From: Hyphomicrobium sp. 99
GTDB lineage: Bacteria > Pseudomonadota > Alphaproteobacteria > Rhizobiales > Hyphomicrobiaceae
Length of the DNA: 64,000 nt
Reading direction: 5' to 3'
Assembly: GCF_000384335.2 (NCBI RefSeq)
Contig: NZ_KQ031382.1
Location: 2,243,545 to 2,307,544, forward strand
A model generated the notes under the pieces. That model saw only the letters and a list, made by a program, of their open reading frames with translations, was not told the origin of the DNA and ran no database searches. This document shows, piece by piece, positions 15,957 through 29,560 of the stretch (its first letter is position 1; the number at the start of each line of letters is the position of its first letter). Position numbers and translations under genes: made by a program.

Positions 15957-17930
15957 TCAGTTGTCGAGGAAGCTCCGCAGCTTCCGCGACCGGCTCGGAT
16001 GCTTCAGCTTCCTCAAGGCTTTCGCCTCGATCTGACGAATACGTTCGCGCGTCACCGAGAACTGCTGGCCGACTTCTTCCAGCGTGTGGTCAGTATTCAT
16101 GCCGATGCCGAAGCGCATACGAAGCACGCGTTCTTCGCGCGGCGTCAGCGAAGCCAGCACGCGCGTCGTCGTATCCCTGAGGTTCGACTGGATCGCCGCT
16201 TCGATCGGCAGCACCGCGTTGCGGTCCTCGATGAAGTCGCCGAGATGTGAATCCTCTTCGTCGCCAATCGGCGTTTCGAGGGAGATCGGCTCCTTCGCGA
16301 TCTTCAAAACCTTGCGAACCTTCTCGAGCGGCATCGCAAGCTTTTCGGCAAGCTCTTCCGGCGTCGGCTCGCGTCCGATCTCGTGAAGCATCTGCCGCGA
16401 CGTGCGCACGATCTTGTTGATCGTCTCGATCATGTGCACGGGAATGCGGATGGTGCGCGCCTGATCCGCGATCGAGCGCGTGATCGCTTGCCGGATCCAC
16501 CACGTGGCATAGGTCGAGAACTTATAGCCGCGGCGATACTCGAACTTATCGACGGCCTTCATCAAGCCGATGTTGCCTTCCTGAATAAGATCCAGGAACT
16601 GCAAACCGCGGTTCGTGTATTTCTTGGCGATCGAGATGACGAGACGAAGGTTGGCTTCGACCATTTCCTTCTTGGCCTGCCGTGCCTCGCGCTCGCCCTT
16701 CTGGACGGCTTTGACGATGCGGCGGTATTCTGGAATCTCGAGACCCGTCTCGGTCGCGAGCTGGTGAATCTCGCCACGGATCTGTTCGACCTGACCGCGT
16801 TCGGTCTTGACGAACTGACCCCACTTCTTGCCGTTGTTGGCGACGCGATCGAGCCACGTCTGATCGAGTTCGTTGCCGTAATATTCGTCGATGAAATGCT
16901 GGCGCGGCACGCCGTAGCTGTCCGCAAGACGCATCAGGCGCCCTTCAAGGCCGATGAGGCGCTTGTTGATCGCATAGAGCTGCTCGACGAGGCTTTCGAT
17001 ACGGTTGTTGTTGAGCGACAGCGATTTCACGTCGACGATGATCTCGTCGCGGATCTTCTCGTAGGCCTTCTGCTGCTGCCGCGAACCCTGATCACCGACG
17101 AGCTGCTGCTCGAGCTTTTTGTCCTGCTGCTTGCGAAGCTTTTTGTAGGTGGCAGCAATCTTGTCGAAGGTCTCCAGAACCTTCGGCTTGAGCTCCGCTT
17201 CCATCGCAGCAAGCGACATCGCGTTCTCGAACTCGTCTTCGTCGTCGCCTTCGGACGGCGACTCGGATTCGCCTTCAGCCGGACCGCCTTCGCCCGGCAT
17301 CGCAACCTCTTTGGCCTCCGGGCCTTCGTAGGTCGCTTCCAGGTCGATGATGTCACGAAGCAGAATCTTGCCGTCGTTCAGCTCGTCCCGCCAAATGATG
17401 ATGGCCTGGAAGGTGAGGGGGCTTTCGCACAAGCCGGCGATCATTGCCTCACGGCCGGCCTCGATGCGCTTGGCGATCGCAATTTCGCCTTCGCGCGACA
17501 AGAGCTCGACGGAGCCCATTTCGCGCAAGTACATGCGAACGGGATCGTCGGTGCGTTCGGCCGGCTCCGACTTGGCCTCGGATTTGACGAGCGAGCTGCT
17601 GTTCTGGGTGACGAGGGCGCGGCCCTCTTCATCCTCTGCCAGTTCCTCGGCGGCTTCTTCCTTTTCCTCGCCTTCTTCGGTCTCCACAACCGTGATGCCC
17701 ATGTCGGACAACGTGGCGTAAAGGTCCTCGATCTGGTCGGAAGAAACCTCTTCCGACGGCAGAACCGAATTCAGCTGATCGAGCGTGACGTAGCCCTTGG
17801 CCTTCGCCGTCTTCAAAAGACGCTTAACGGCCTGGTCCGACAGATCGAGTAGCGGGCTGTCGCGTTCTGGGGCGTCGGCGGCCTGATCTTTATCTTCTGT
17901 CTTTTGGACTGCCTGCTGGGCGCGTGCCAT
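15957..17930 (-). CDS. rpoD: RNA polymerase primary sigma factor RpoD
   Basis: The 657-residue housekeeping sigma-70. The N-terminal region 1.1 is followed by a strongly acidic stretch near residues 83-105. Region 1.2 ([22 protein letters not shown]) starts near residue 127. A non-conserved acidic insertion with a lysine-rich segment occupies roughly residues 200-300. Region 2 includes the promoter-melting motif [22 protein letters not shown] near residue 470, and region 4.2 ends the protein with the helix-turn-helix [34 protein letters not shown]. It is the last gene of yqeY-dnaG-rpoD, 115 bases after dnaG, and is followed by a terminator. Confidence 0.98.
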   Translation of the reverse strand: MARAQQAVQKTEDKDQAADAPERDSPLLDLSDQAVKRLLKTAKAKGYVTLDQLNSVLPSEEVSSDQIEDLYATLSDMGITVVETEEGEEKEEAAEELAEDEEGRALVTQNSSSLVKSEAKSEPAERTDDPVRMYLREMGSVELLSREGEIAIAKRIEAGREAMIAGLCESPLTFQAIIIWRDELNDGKILLRDIIDLEATYEGPEAKEVAMPGEGGPAEGESESPSEGDDEDEFENAMSLAAMEAELKPKVLETFDKIAATYKKLRKQQDKKLEQQLVGDQGSRQQQKAYEKIRDEIIVDVKSLSLNNNRIESLVEQLYAINKRLIGLEGRLMRLADSYGVPRQHFIDEYYGNELDQTWLDRVANNGKKWGQFVKTERGQVEQIRGEIHQLATETGLEIPEYRRIVKAVQKGEREARQAKKEMVEANLRLVISIAKKYTNRGLQFLDLIQEGNIGLMKAVDKFEYRRGYKFSTYATWWIRQAITRSIADQARTIRIPVHMIETINKIVRTSRQMLHEIGREPTPEELAEKLAMPLEKVRKVLKIAKEPISLETPIGDEEDSHLGDFIEDRNAVLPIEAAIQSNLRDTTTRVLASLTPREERVLRMRFGIGMNTDHTLEEVGQQFSVTRERIRQIEAKALRKLKHPSRSRKLRSFLDN

Positions 17931-18045
17931 CCTTGGTTCCTTGTCGTCTGCGCCGCTCCCGCACGAGAACGGCTAGATCATGAATTTTTAGGCTTCGAAA
18001 CGCTGCGTGCTGCAACTCTCCGAAGCGTGAATGCTAACCACGCGC

Positions 18046-20013
18046 CTAGCTGGCGCGCTTGACGTCTGAATCGCTGTCGTCGGGCTGATCGAACTCGTCC
18101 ATTTGGTCCATCGCCATCTCGCGGGCGATCTGGCGCTTGATGTCGAGAAGGCGATTTTCAGCCTCTTCTGTGCAATCCCGATACCAAGCCTCCTCAGCGC
18201 TCTTCAGGGCAAGGCCAAGCTCGGCCTGTCGCTGTTGTAGCGCAAGAATATGGTGCCAGGCGGCTTCGACATCGGTGGCGGAGGCATCTGGCTCGGCAAA
18301 ACGGTCGCTTTTGTGCGTAATCGTTCGCGCGACGAGGTCCACCACCTTTGCAACCCCCGATTTGCTCAATTGGGTTCGTAAAGTTGCGCTGTCAAGGGAA
18401 TTCTGGCGCGCATGCACCGCCAAAATTTCATCGCGGAGCGCTGAAATGGCAGGTGAAGCGAACTCAATGACGGCAACCGCTTCCGAATGCTCATCAATCA
18501 GCCATGGATGGTTAATAAGTGTTTTCAGGATCAGCGCCTCGCGCGGCGATATGCTCTGAAAATGACTTACAAGCTCTGGACTGGCCGATAAAGCCCCCGG
18601 ATACGGCGGCTTGTCTGGAAACCGCTTGCCCGGTCCTGCAAGGCGGCTTCGCTCCCGTCCGCGCCAATCGGGCGCAGCCATGGGCCGGGCGTAAGAGGAC
18701 TGAAATGACGCCCCTCCGGTGTTTCGATTCTGCGCTGACGATCTCTCTCGCCCAAGCTGATACAACCTGTCGCGCAACTCGCGGGCATAGTGGCTGCGAA
18801 CCGTCGCATCTTGGATCGATTCGGTCAGGCCCTTGAGACGCGCTTCGAGCGCCGCGCGCTGTTCCGGCGTCCCGACTGGCTGAGCCTTCACCTCACGGTC
18901 CCACAGCACGTCGATGAGAGGGCGCGTTTTCTCCAGAACTTCTGTCATGGCGCCTGCGCCTCGCTGACGGACGAGATCATCTGGATCAAGACCGTCTGGG
19001 AGAAAGGCGAATGAAACGCTGAAGCCTGGCTTGACCAAGGGAAGAGCGATCTCGACGGCACGATCAGCGGCCTTGCGGCCGGCGCCATCGCCATCGAAGC
19101 ACAAGGTAGGTTCTGGTGCAAAACGCCACAAAAGCTTCAACTGATCTTCGGTCAGGGCCGTTCCAAGCGGCGCGACGGTTTCGTTGAAACCCGCCTCGGC
19201 GAGCGCCACAACGTCCATGTAACCCTCGACCGCGATCACCCTGTTCTTGTCGTGGGCGGCGGCCCTGGCGCGGGCGGCATTAAAGAGGATGTGCCCCTTG
19301 TGAAACAGCGGTGTTTCCGGCGAATTCAAGTATTTGGCGGGTGCGTCCTTATCGAGCGCGCGGCCGCCGAATGCGATCACCCGCCCCTTGAGATCGAGGA
19401 TCGGAAACATCACCCGGTTCCGGAACCGGTCGTAGGGCTCCGGAATGTCGTCGCCGGAAATGAGCATACCGGCGGTCGCCATGTCGGCCGGTGAAAATCC
19501 CTTGCCCTTGAGGTGGGCACTGAGGGCAGTGCGCGAGTTCGGTGCGAAGCCTAGCCGAAACGTCTGGATCGTCTCTCGCGCGAGGCCCCGCCTCTCGAGA
19601 TAGCCGCGCGCCTCGGACCCGGGACCCATTCGCAGATTGTCTTCGAAAAATGCGGCTGAAGCTTCGAGAAGCCGGTATAGCCTCTCGCGCTGATCTTCCT
19701 GCTCGACGTTGCGCTCGGTGGGCTTGGGCATGGGAACGCCCGCTTCAGCCGCGAGCCGTTCCACAGCCTCCGGGAACTCGAGCCCCTCCGTTTTCATCAA
19801 AAAGGTGAAGATGTCGCCGTGCTCGCCCGAAGCGAAGCAATGGTAGAAACCCTTTTGATCGTTGACGAAGAATGAGGGCGATTTCTCCGTCTTGAACGGC
19901 GAAAGGCCCCGGAATTCGCGGCCGGACTTTTTGAGCGCGACTTTCCGGCCGACGACTTGGCTCACGAGGAGCCGCGATCGAATTTCATCCAGAAGGTTCG
20001 GACTGAAGCGCAT
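18046..20013 (-). CDS. dnaG: DNA primase DnaG
   Basis: The 655-residue replicative primase that makes RNA primers at the fork. The Toprim catalytic residues are visible: Glu263 in AVEGYMDVVAL and the DGDGAG loop at 307-312. The C-terminal part should contact DnaB helicase. The N-terminal zinc domain is unusual: the canonical CPFH...CFxC is SPFK at residues 38-41 and CFAS at 59-62, so only Cys59 of the four expected ligands remains. I recall the same degenerate form in Bradyrhizobium-like primases, so it is probably a lineage feature and not decay. The gene lies between yqeY and rpoD, as in the classical operon where rpsU is first. Confidence 0.97.
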   Translation of the reverse strand: MRFSPNLLDEIRSRLLVSQVVGRKVALKKSGREFRGLSPFKTEKSPSFFVNDQKGFYHCFASGEHGDIFTFLMKTEGLEFPEAVERLAAEAGVPMPKPTERNVEQEDQRERLYRLLEASAAFFEDNLRMGPGSEARGYLERRGLARETIQTFRLGFAPNSRTALSAHLKGKGFSPADMATAGMLISGDDIPEPYDRFRNRVMFPILDLKGRVIAFGGRALDKDAPAKYLNSPETPLFHKGHILFNAARARAAAHDKNRVIAVEGYMDVVALAEAGFNETVAPLGTALTEDQLKLLWRFAPEPTLCFDGDGAGRKAADRAVEIALPLVKPGFSVSFAFLPDGLDPDDLVRQRGAGAMTEVLEKTRPLIDVLWDREVKAQPVGTPEQRAALEARLKGLTESIQDATVRSHYARELRDRLYQLGRERSSAQNRNTGGASFQSSYARPMAAPDWRGRERSRLAGPGKRFPDKPPYPGALSASPELVSHFQSISPREALILKTLINHPWLIDEHSEAVAVIEFASPAISALRDEILAVHARQNSLDSATLRTQLSKSGVAKVVDLVARTITHKSDRFAEPDASATDVEAAWHHILALQQRQAELGLALKSAEEAWYRDCTEEAENRLLDIKRQIAREMAMDQMDEFDQPDDSDSDVKRAS

Positions 20014-20181
20014 AGGCGCGGAAAGCCTCGATGAGCGAAGTCAATGCCAAGGCGCAGTTTGGTCCGCCTCGGCTAGACACTGAATAGGTGATTCGCTTAG
20101 AAGCTCGCCTGAACAACGCCTTGTAACGCCGAGCCATACCCGCTTTCCACAGGCTCCCATATGGAACCCAACAGCGGAAGG

Positions 20182-20619
20182 TCAACCTAGCGCGGATTTA
20201 ACTGCGGCGCTCGCCTTCTGAAAATCCATCTGGCCCGCGTACTTGGCCTTAAGCACGCCCATGACCTTGCCCATATCTTTGGCCGACGTTGCGCCCGTTT
20301 CCTTGATCGCATCAGCGACGGCGGCGGCAACAGCGCCTTCATCCATCTGCTTTGGCAGGTAGGCCTCGATGATGTCGATCTCGGCTTGCTCGGTGGCGGC
20401 AAGATCGGAGCGGCCGCCGCTTGTGTACTGCGCGATTGAATCGCGGCGTTGCTTCACCATCTTCGTCATGACGGCAAGCACGCCTGCGTCATCAAGTTCC
20501 TTCTTCGCTTCAATCTCAGCGGTTTGGATAGCCGCATTGATAAGCCTAAGTGTCCCAACGCGTTGTTTCTCTCCGGCTTTCATTGCCGTTTTAATATCGG
20601 CGTTGATCTTGGCGCGCAT
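20182..20619 (-). CDS. yqeY: GatB/YqeY domain protein
   Basis: A 145-residue protein of the YqeY family. It carries the tRNA-binding helical domain shared with the C-terminus of GatB (MRAKINADIKTAMKAGEKQRVGTLRLI at the start, AIKETGATSAKDMGKVMGVLK later). YqeY proteins are thought to bind tRNA but have no established reaction. In Alphaproteobacteria it commonly takes the place of rpsU in front of dnaG-rpoD. AGGAGAC precedes the ATG. The stop is 168 bases before dnaG. The divergent neighbour is carA, 157 bases away. Confidence 0.93.
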   Translation of the reverse strand: MRAKINADIKTAMKAGEKQRVGTLRLINAAIQTAEIEAKKELDDAGVLAVMTKMVKQRRDSIAQYTSGGRSDLAATEQAEIDIIEAYLPKQMDEGAVAAAVADAIKETGATSAKDMGKVMGVLKAKYAGQMDFQKASAAVKSALG

Positions 20620-20776
20620 GGTACGTCTCCTTGGAACTAAGGTATTGGTTTACGAGGAGCGTGTACGCCCCGGCAATAAGTTTTCAGAGGTGACCATAAT
20701 TGACGTTGAAAGGCCGTTCCCCTAGGTTCCCGCGCGATTTGAGCCTTTGCTCGAAGCCCCACTCAATGGATGACAG

Positions 20777-21976
20777 ATGACCGCACCTGAACCCTGGACA
20801 GAAGTGCCTCTGACGGCGCGCCTCGTGTTAGACGACGGCACAGTCATTGCGGGCCGCGGTCTCGGTGCGACAGGCACCGCCGTCGGCGAGGTTTGCTTCA
20901 ATACCGCGATCACCGGCTACCAAGAAATTCTGACGGATCCGAGCTACGCCGGACAGATCATTACGTTCACCTTTCCGCATATCGGCAACGTCGGTGCCAA
21001 TCCGGAAGACACCGAGACGTCGAATCTCGCGTCGCGCTCGGGTGTACGCGGCTGCATTCTGCGCGCCGATATCACCGCCCCGTCGAATTATCGGGCAGCC
21101 GAACATCTCGATCAGTGGCTGAAGACACGCGGCATCATCGCGATCTCAGGCGTCGACACACGGGCGCTGACGGCGCGCATCCGCGAGAAGGGCATGCCGA
21201 ACGGCGTCATCGCGCACGATCCGGCCGGCAAGTTCGACATCGACGCGTTGAAGGCTGAAGCGAAAGCTTGGCACGGCCTTCTGGGCCTCGACCTCGTCCC
21301 CGAAGTCACCAGCGGCCAGAGCTACTCTTGGGATGAGCAGCGCTGGGTCTGGAACAAAGGCTTCGAGCGCAACGAGCACCCGGAATTCCACGTCGTAGCC
21401 ATCGACTACGGCCTGAAGCGCAACATCCTGCGTTGCCTCGCGTCCGCCGGCTGCAAGGTGACGGTCGTCCCGGCGACGGAGAAGGCTGAAGACGTTCTCG
21501 CCCGCAATCCGGATGGCGTCTTCCTGTCCAACGGTCCGGGAGATCCGGCGGCGACGGGCGAATACGCCGTGCCGGAAATCAAGAAGCTCGTCGATAGCGG
21601 CAAACCGGTGTTCGGCATCTGCCTCGGCCATCAGATGCTCGGCCTCGCGCTGGGCGCGACGACGAAGAAGATGCATCAAGGCCACCACGGCGCGAACCAT
21701 CCGGTGAAGGACTTCACGACCAACAAGGTCGAGATCGTTTCGATGAACCACGGCTTCGCGGTCGACCGCGAAAGTCTGCCCAATGGCGTCGTCGAAACGC
21801 ACGTCTCGCTGTTCGACGGCTCGAACTGCGGCTTGGCGCTCGAAGGCAAGCCTGTCTTCTCCGTGCAGCACCATCCGGAAGCATCTCCGGGCCCGCAGGA
21901 CAGCCACTATCTGTTCACGCGCTTCGCCAACATGATGCGTAATCAGAAGGGCCAGCCGGCGCGCCGCGAGCGCTGA
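20777..21976 (+). CDS. carA: Carbamoyl-phosphate synthase small (glutaminase) subunit
   Basis: The 399-residue amidotransferase subunit that hydrolyses glutamine and channels ammonia to CarB for carbamoyl phosphate, used for arginine and pyrimidines. The N-terminal half carries [20 protein letters not shown]. The class I glutaminase triad is Cys282 ([10 protein letters not shown]), His366 and Glu368 (HHPEASPGP). Length matches the family at about 380-400. It is not directly followed by carB: two periplasmic paralogs and an efflux transporter lie between, spread over 3 kb, so the two subunits may be expressed from separate promoters. Confidence 0.98.
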   Translation: MTAPEPWTEVPLTARLVLDDGTVIAGRGLGATGTAVGEVCFNTAITGYQEILTDPSYAGQIITFTFPHIGNVGANPEDTETSNLASRSGVRGCILRADITAPSNYRAAEHLDQWLKTRGIIAISGVDTRALTARIREKGMPNGVIAHDPAGKFDIDALKAEAKAWHGLLGLDLVPEVTSGQSYSWDEQRWVWNKGFERNEHPEFHVVAIDYGLKRNILRCLASAGCKVTVVPATEKAEDVLARNPDGVFLSNGPGDPAATGEYAVPEIKKLVDSGKPVFGICLGHQMLGLALGATTKKMHQGHHGANHPVKDFTTNKVEIVSMNHGFAVDRESLPNGVVETHVSLFDGSNCGLALEGKPVFSVQHHPEASPGPQDSHYLFTRFANMMRNQKGQPARRER

Positions 21977-22191
21977 TCAGGAAGCGTCATCGGTCAGTAA
22001 TTTCGTCTGCGCTCGTTTGATCGAGCGCGGACGCTTTCATGCGCGAAGGCGGGCCGGCGCTCAGATCCCAGGTGAGTCCGACGACACCGCCGGCCGTTCA
22101 TCTCCCGGTCCCACAAATCAACCTTGCTTAACTTTAAGATCGCTTCACGGGCGGTTCTGAGTATAACCAGGGAAAAATCTGGAGGAAATGA

Positions 22192-22818
22192 ATGCGCGCG
22201 CTTTGCTTGGCCATCCTCTCGCTCGCGGTGGCAGCACCGGCTTTCGCGGCCGATTGCACGAACGATGTTCTAGCCGCCTTTGCAAAGCAGCGAGCGTCCA
22301 AGGCGTTCCGCGTCGAATTCAGCCAGCCGACGGTTGAGGGCGAAGTCCACATGACGATCGACTACATGCCCCCCAACAGGATGCTGCAGACTGTTACATC
22401 TCCCGCGATGCCGGGCGAGCAGCAGACGATGCTGGTCGGCGACCGTGCGTTTGCGGGAACGAGCGGCGCCTTCGAAGAGCTTCTGCCCCAGTTTACGCAA
22501 TCGATCGTCGCCGAGGCGAACCAAGCCATGTTCGCGCAGCCCAATGGCCTAGGCAACTTTGAGTGCCTTGGACCGGCGAAGCTGGATGGGCAGGATTTCG
22601 TCGCTTACCGCACAGCCGACAAAGCTCCGGCGAACGCCGATCACGCGAAGGCGATGGCCAGAACGATCTACGTCGACCCCGTGACCGGTCTGCCCGCGTT
22701 CAATATCGTGGCGAACCTCACGGAGGGCGCCAAGCCCCTCTTGAAGGTCAAGTATTCCTACCCAACCGATATCGACATCGTTGCGCCCACGAACGCTCCC
22801 GTGCAAAAGCTCCGTTAA
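22192..22818 (+). CDS. Periplasmic protein of unknown function, paralog 1
   Basis: A 208-residue exported protein. The signal peptide ends at about residue 19 (AFA-AD), and GGAGG stands 6 bases before the ATG. The mature protein has two cysteines (22 and 125) that are conserved in the next gene's product and may form a disulfide. The two proteins align over their length: the motif VDPVTGLPAFN near residues 163-173 corresponds to VDPLTGLPVSN in the neighbour, and both have IDYMPPNRM/VDYVLPDRM and end with YSYP or YSFP plus a DI or MKI strand. The beta-rich pattern, with a negative selection for charge at strands, resembles LolA-like or outer-membrane-lipoprotein sorting folds, but I cannot assign a family. 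Confidence 0.75.
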   Translation: MRALCLAILSLAVAAPAFAADCTNDVLAAFAKQRASKAFRVEFSQPTVEGEVHMTIDYMPPNRMLQTVTSPAMPGEQQTMLVGDRAFAGTSGAFEELLPQFTQSIVAEANQAMFAQPNGLGNFECLGPAKLDGQDFVAYRTADKAPANADHAKAMARTIYVDPVTGLPAFNIVANLTEGAKPLLKVKYSYPTDIDIVAPTNAPVQKLR

Positions 22819-22854
22819 ATTCAGCCGCTCCCCGGCCTCAGTTAGGATATTCCT

Positions 22855-23571
22855 ATGCGCCGCATCGCGCTCGCTCTCGTGACAGTCGCCGCTCTCTCTG
22901 GCCCAGCTTTCGCACAGGCTCCGACCCCGGAAGCTGCCCCTAAAGCCAAGCCCAACGCCAACCCATGCGCCGATGAGGTTTCCGCCGCGCTTCAAAAGCT
23001 TCGGAAGTCGTCATGGTTCCGTATGGACACCCGCATGCTGACGGAGAACGGCCCGACGGAGATGCAGGTCGATTATGTTCTTCCCGACCGCATGCATCAG
23101 AAAGTGACTGCGAAACTGACCGACAAGACGACGGAATTGATCCTCGTTGGAAACGAAGCCTGGTCGAAGCAGGATGAAACGGGCTGGCATGCGCTGCCGC
23201 GGCAGGTTGCCAACCAGATCAAAGATCAGATGCAGGAATCCGTCCTGACGCAGCAGACGGATGTCGGAAGTTACGCCTGCAAGGGCCGTACGCAATTCGA
23301 GGGGCGCGATGCCCTGTCCTACCGGCTCGATAACGAGCCGGAGAAGGGCTCCACCGCTGATCCGAACCAGGCGTATCGCATGTTCTACGTCGATCCGCTC
23401 ACGGGCCTGCCCGTCAGCAATACGATTTTGGCGCCGGGCCATGAAGATAAGCCCATCTTCAAGACCACCTACAGCTTTCCGCTCGACATGAAGATCGATC
23501 CCCCGAAGGATGTGGTCGCAGCTCCTCCCGCTCCACAGACGACCGGCAGCGAACCAGCTCCCGGCAAATAA
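22855..23571 (+). CDS. Periplasmic protein of unknown function, paralog 2
   Basis: A 238-residue exported protein with a signal peptide of about 20 residues (AFA-QAP), a proline/alanine linker and then a domain clearly paralogous to the upstream gene's product. Shared points are the cysteines (38 and 142), VDYVLPDRMHQKV near 72-84, VDPLTGLPVSN and the final TTYSFPLDMKIDPP. The C-terminus is a Pro/Ala-rich tail. It follows 36 bases after its paralog and is surely in the same transcript. The order after carA and before an efflux pump and carB gives no clue to function. A tandem duplication followed by divergence is the simplest history. Confidence 0.75.
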   Translation: MRRIALALVTVAALSGPAFAQAPTPEAAPKAKPNANPCADEVSAALQKLRKSSWFRMDTRMLTENGPTEMQVDYVLPDRMHQKVTAKLTDKTTELILVGNEAWSKQDETGWHALPRQVANQIKDQMQESVLTQQTDVGSYACKGRTQFEGRDALSYRLDNEPEKGSTADPNQAYRMFYVDPLTGLPVSNTILAPGHEDKPIFKTTYSFPLDMKIDPPKDVVAAPPAPQTTGSEPAPGK

Positions 23572-23678
23572 CCCTCAGATCTTGCCTCGGTTTACGCGCT
23601 GACCGGGATGGCTGGTATGCCTGGCCGAACGATGACTCGGCGTCGCTTCCGCGTTAGAAGCGGCGCCGGAGATTTTCC

Positions 23679-24905
23679 ATGACCACATTAGAATCGTCCC
23701 GCTCGGCGCTCCGCGCGCCGATGGCAACAGCTTCGCTCGCTGTCCTCTGCGCAGTCAGCTTCTGCCACCTTCTCAACGACGTCATGCAGTCGTTGCTCGT
23801 GGCCGTCTATCCGATACTGAAACACGAATATGGCCTGAACTTCTGGCAAATCGGCCTTCTGACGCTGGCCTTCCAGATAACGGCGTCGCTGCTGCAACCC
23901 TTCATCGGTCACTTTACCGACAAGCGCCCTGTTCCCTATTCGACGAGCATCGGAATGGGGTCGACGCTCATAGGCCTCCTGATGCTGGCCTATGCGAACA
24001 GCTATGCGGGCCTGATCGTGGGCGCGGCCTGCGTCGGTATCGGCTCCGCGATCTTTCACCCTGAGTCGTCGCGAATTGCGCGCATGGCGTCGGGTGGACG
24101 CCACGGCTTCGCGCAATCGCTGTTTCAGCTGGGCGGCAACTTCGGCACAGCAATCGGTCCGTTGTTGGCAGCGTTCATCGTGTTGCCCCGCGGTCAGCAG
24201 AGCATCGCCTGGTTCGGCGTGATCGCGCTCGTCGGCATGGTGATCCTGTGGAAAGTCAGCCAGTGGGCGACGTCCGCGCGCGGGAAGAGCGTCAATCAGC
24301 TGCGCACCGTCGGGCTCATTCATTCGCGCCAGCGAACCGCCCTCGCGCTGACGGTTCTCGCCCTGCTGGTTTTCACCAAGAACGTCTACATGGCGAGCGT
24401 TACCAGCTATTACACCTTCTATGCCATCCATCGCTTCGGCGTTTCCGTGCAGGCGTCGCAGTTGATGCTCTTCGCATTTCTCGGAGCGTCCGCGGTTGGC
24501 ACCATGCTTGGCGGTCTTTTTGGCGACCGCTTCGGCGCTAAGACGGTGATCTGGTTCTCGATCCTCGGCTGCCTGCCATTCACGTTGGCGCTGCCCTACG
24601 CCGACCTCAACTGGACGATTGCGCTTTCCGTGATGATTGGTCTCATCCTGTCGTCGGCCTTCCCGGCAATCGTCGTCTTCGCGCAAGAACTTGTGCCGGG
24701 GCGGGTCGGCATGATCGCTGGCATCTTTTTCGGCTTCGCTTTCGGCATGGGCGGCATCGGAGCGGCCGTTCTAGGCGTCGTCGCTGACGCCAAAGGCATA
24801 GATTATGTCTACCAGATCTGCTCTTACCTGCCGTTTCTGGGCCTGCTGACCGTGTTTCTTCCAAGCTCCGATGCGCCAGAATGTGACAACGTAAAAAAGG
24901 GATAA
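23679..24905 (+). CDS. fsr: MFS transporter, Fsr (fosmidomycin resistance)-like
   Basis: A 408-residue inner-membrane protein with about twelve hydrophobic segments. SFCHLLNDVMQSLLVAVYPILK at the first helix and LQPFIGHFTDKRPVPYS at the loop between helices 2 and 3 are the signature of the Fsr subgroup of MFS antiporters, followed by GIGSAIFHPESSRIARMASGGRHG. E. coli Fsr confers fosmidomycin resistance by proton-driven efflux. The true substrate here is unknown. It is 107 bases after the paralog pair and 149 bases before carB on the same strand. Confidence 0.88.
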   Translation: MTTLESSRSALRAPMATASLAVLCAVSFCHLLNDVMQSLLVAVYPILKHEYGLNFWQIGLLTLAFQITASLLQPFIGHFTDKRPVPYSTSIGMGSTLIGLLMLAYANSYAGLIVGAACVGIGSAIFHPESSRIARMASGGRHGFAQSLFQLGGNFGTAIGPLLAAFIVLPRGQQSIAWFGVIALVGMVILWKVSQWATSARGKSVNQLRTVGLIHSRQRTALALTVLALLVFTKNVYMASVTSYYTFYAIHRFGVSVQASQLMLFAFLGASAVGTMLGGLFGDRFGAKTVIWFSILGCLPFTLALPYADLNWTIALSVMIGLILSSAFPAIVVFAQELVPGRVGMIAGIFFGFAFGMGGIGAAVLGVVADAKGIDYVYQICSYLPFLGLLTVFLPSSDAPECDNVKKG

Positions 24906-25054
24906 ACACGCTTATCCGCCAAGAACGATCGCGCGAAAAATTTTCGGGGTTTCCCCAGCGCAGCGCATTGCCTATAAGGCCCACTTAGCCCGACCCCTGA
25001 TCCAATCCTGAGCCGACCGCGTCATCGCGAGCCTCGGCCAAATCCGTGCGCCGA

Positions 25055-28330
<3,276 letters not shown>

Positions 28331-28470
28331 GTATATCGTCGAGTGTTCGGAACGCGCCGAAAGGCGCGGCCGGGCTTCGTTGCTTTCCTAATTACCAACC
28401 CTCCTGCTATCGTGCGTTTGGGGTTCACCCCAACCACGATTTAGCCGTTCGGAAGATTTTGGAGAAGATG

Positions 28471-28944
28471 ATGGAACGGGTGCCGATGACGCTTGAGGGT
28501 TACAAGAACCTCGAGGAAGAACTGCACCGCCTAAAGGCTGTCGAGCGCCCGCGCATCATCGCGGCGATCTCCGAAGCACGCGCCCACGGCGACCTCTCCG
28601 AAAACGCCGAGTACCATGCCGCCAAGGAGCAGCAGGGCTTGAACGAGGCACGCGTCGCCGAGATCGAGGACAAGATCAACCGCGCCGAAGTTATTGATAT
28701 AACCAAGCTTTCCGGCGACACGATCAAGTTCGGCGCAACCGTGACGTTGCAGGACGAAGATTCGGGCGACAAGGTCACTTACACGATCGTCGGTGATACG
28801 GAAGCCGATCTGCGCAACCGCAGAATATCCATCTCCTCCCCCATCGCGCGTGCGCTGATCGGAAAGTCCAAGGGCGAAAGCGTCGACGTCACGACGCCCA
28901 AGGGAACGCGTACGCTCGAAGTTCTGCAGGTGAACTGGGGCTGA
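28471..28944 (+). CDS. greA: Transcription elongation factor GreA
   Basis: The 157-residue transcript-cleavage factor that rescues backtracked RNA polymerase. Residues 1-75 form the antiparallel coiled coil whose tip holds the acidic residues ([16 protein letters not shown] around residues 39-54), and residues 80-157 the FKBP-like domain. GGAGAAG is directly upstream; consecutive ATGs at 28468 and 28471 both fit, and the second is spaced better. It follows carB by 140 bases. Together with the second Gre-like gene at 12.7 kb it gives this genome at least two paralogs. Confidence 0.95.
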   Translation: MERVPMTLEGYKNLEEELHRLKAVERPRIIAAISEARAHGDLSENAEYHAAKEQQGLNEARVAEIEDKINRAEVIDITKLSGDTIKFGATVTLQDEDSGDKVTYTIVGDTEADLRNRRISISSPIARALIGKSKGESVDVTTPKGTRTLEVLQVNWG

Positions 28945-28968
28945 GCCGAGCCGGTCTAATTCGACCGT

Positions 28969-29535
28969 TCAATCGTTGGTGCTGCTGTCGAAGAATGCCT
29001 CGGCTGACCGGCATTCTTCCTTCGACTGAACAAGCTCGAAGGTGCGATCGTCTCCGTTTTTGCCGCTGAGTTCGACGTCGCCCGCGCCGCCTTGGATTGC
29101 GATACCGCTGTCGCCGGTCTCGAGGCGGAGGCCGCCGCCATCTCGGGGCATGAGGCGAAAGACGCCGCCGTCGCCTTCGAGAAAGCACTCGAAATCCGCG
29201 TCGTTCGTCTTGCAGCTCGCGGCCTGTCCGTACCAGTCGGGGCCGGATTTCAGCATGAGCCCAAAGCCGATTTCGAACCGGTCAGCGGAATTCGGCGTTC
29301 CGTCTGAATTCTGTTTGGCAAGGTCGATCTCGATTTTGCGGACCCTCTGGTCCGGATGCCCCTGGAGAAAGGGCTCGTCATAGGTTCGCGCGAAGCAGGG
29401 CGCACCGTCGAGCACGTTCGCGAAATAGTTGTTGAAGAGATCGTCCGAGGTAGCGGCACTGGACGGCAATACGCTCGCAGCTGAGATAACGAGCGCTCTT
29501 CCAATCCGCAGCGCCAGATTAGAAAAGGTTTTCAT
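28969..29535 (-). CDS. Secreted protein of unknown function
   Basis: A 188-residue exported protein. GGAGGG lies before the ATG at 29535 (one in-frame TTG precedes it) and residues 1-28 form a signal peptide ending AAT-SDD. The mature part has four cysteines and several polar-aromatic motifs (LDGAPCFARTYDEPFLQGHPDQ, GDGGVFRLMPRDGGGLRLETGDSG). It looks like a small beta-rich periplasmic protein, but I recognise no family. It is convergent with greA, which ends 24 bases away. Confidence 0.7.
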   Translation of the reverse strand: MKTFSNLALRIGRALVISAASVLPSSAATSDDLFNNYFANVLDGAPCFARTYDEPFLQGHPDQRVRKIEIDLAKQNSDGTPNSADRFEIGFGLMLKSGPDWYGQAASCKTNDADFECFLEGDGGVFRLMPRDGGGLRLETGDSGIAIQGGAGDVELSGKNGDDRTFELVQSKEECRSAEAFFDSSTND

Positions 29536-29560
29536 CAACCCTCCGCAATATGCCCGTACT

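Noticed and set aside
16383..17852. A 489-codon open frame on the plus strand
   Set aside because: It is antisense to rpoD and shows only the mirror image of its codon usage.
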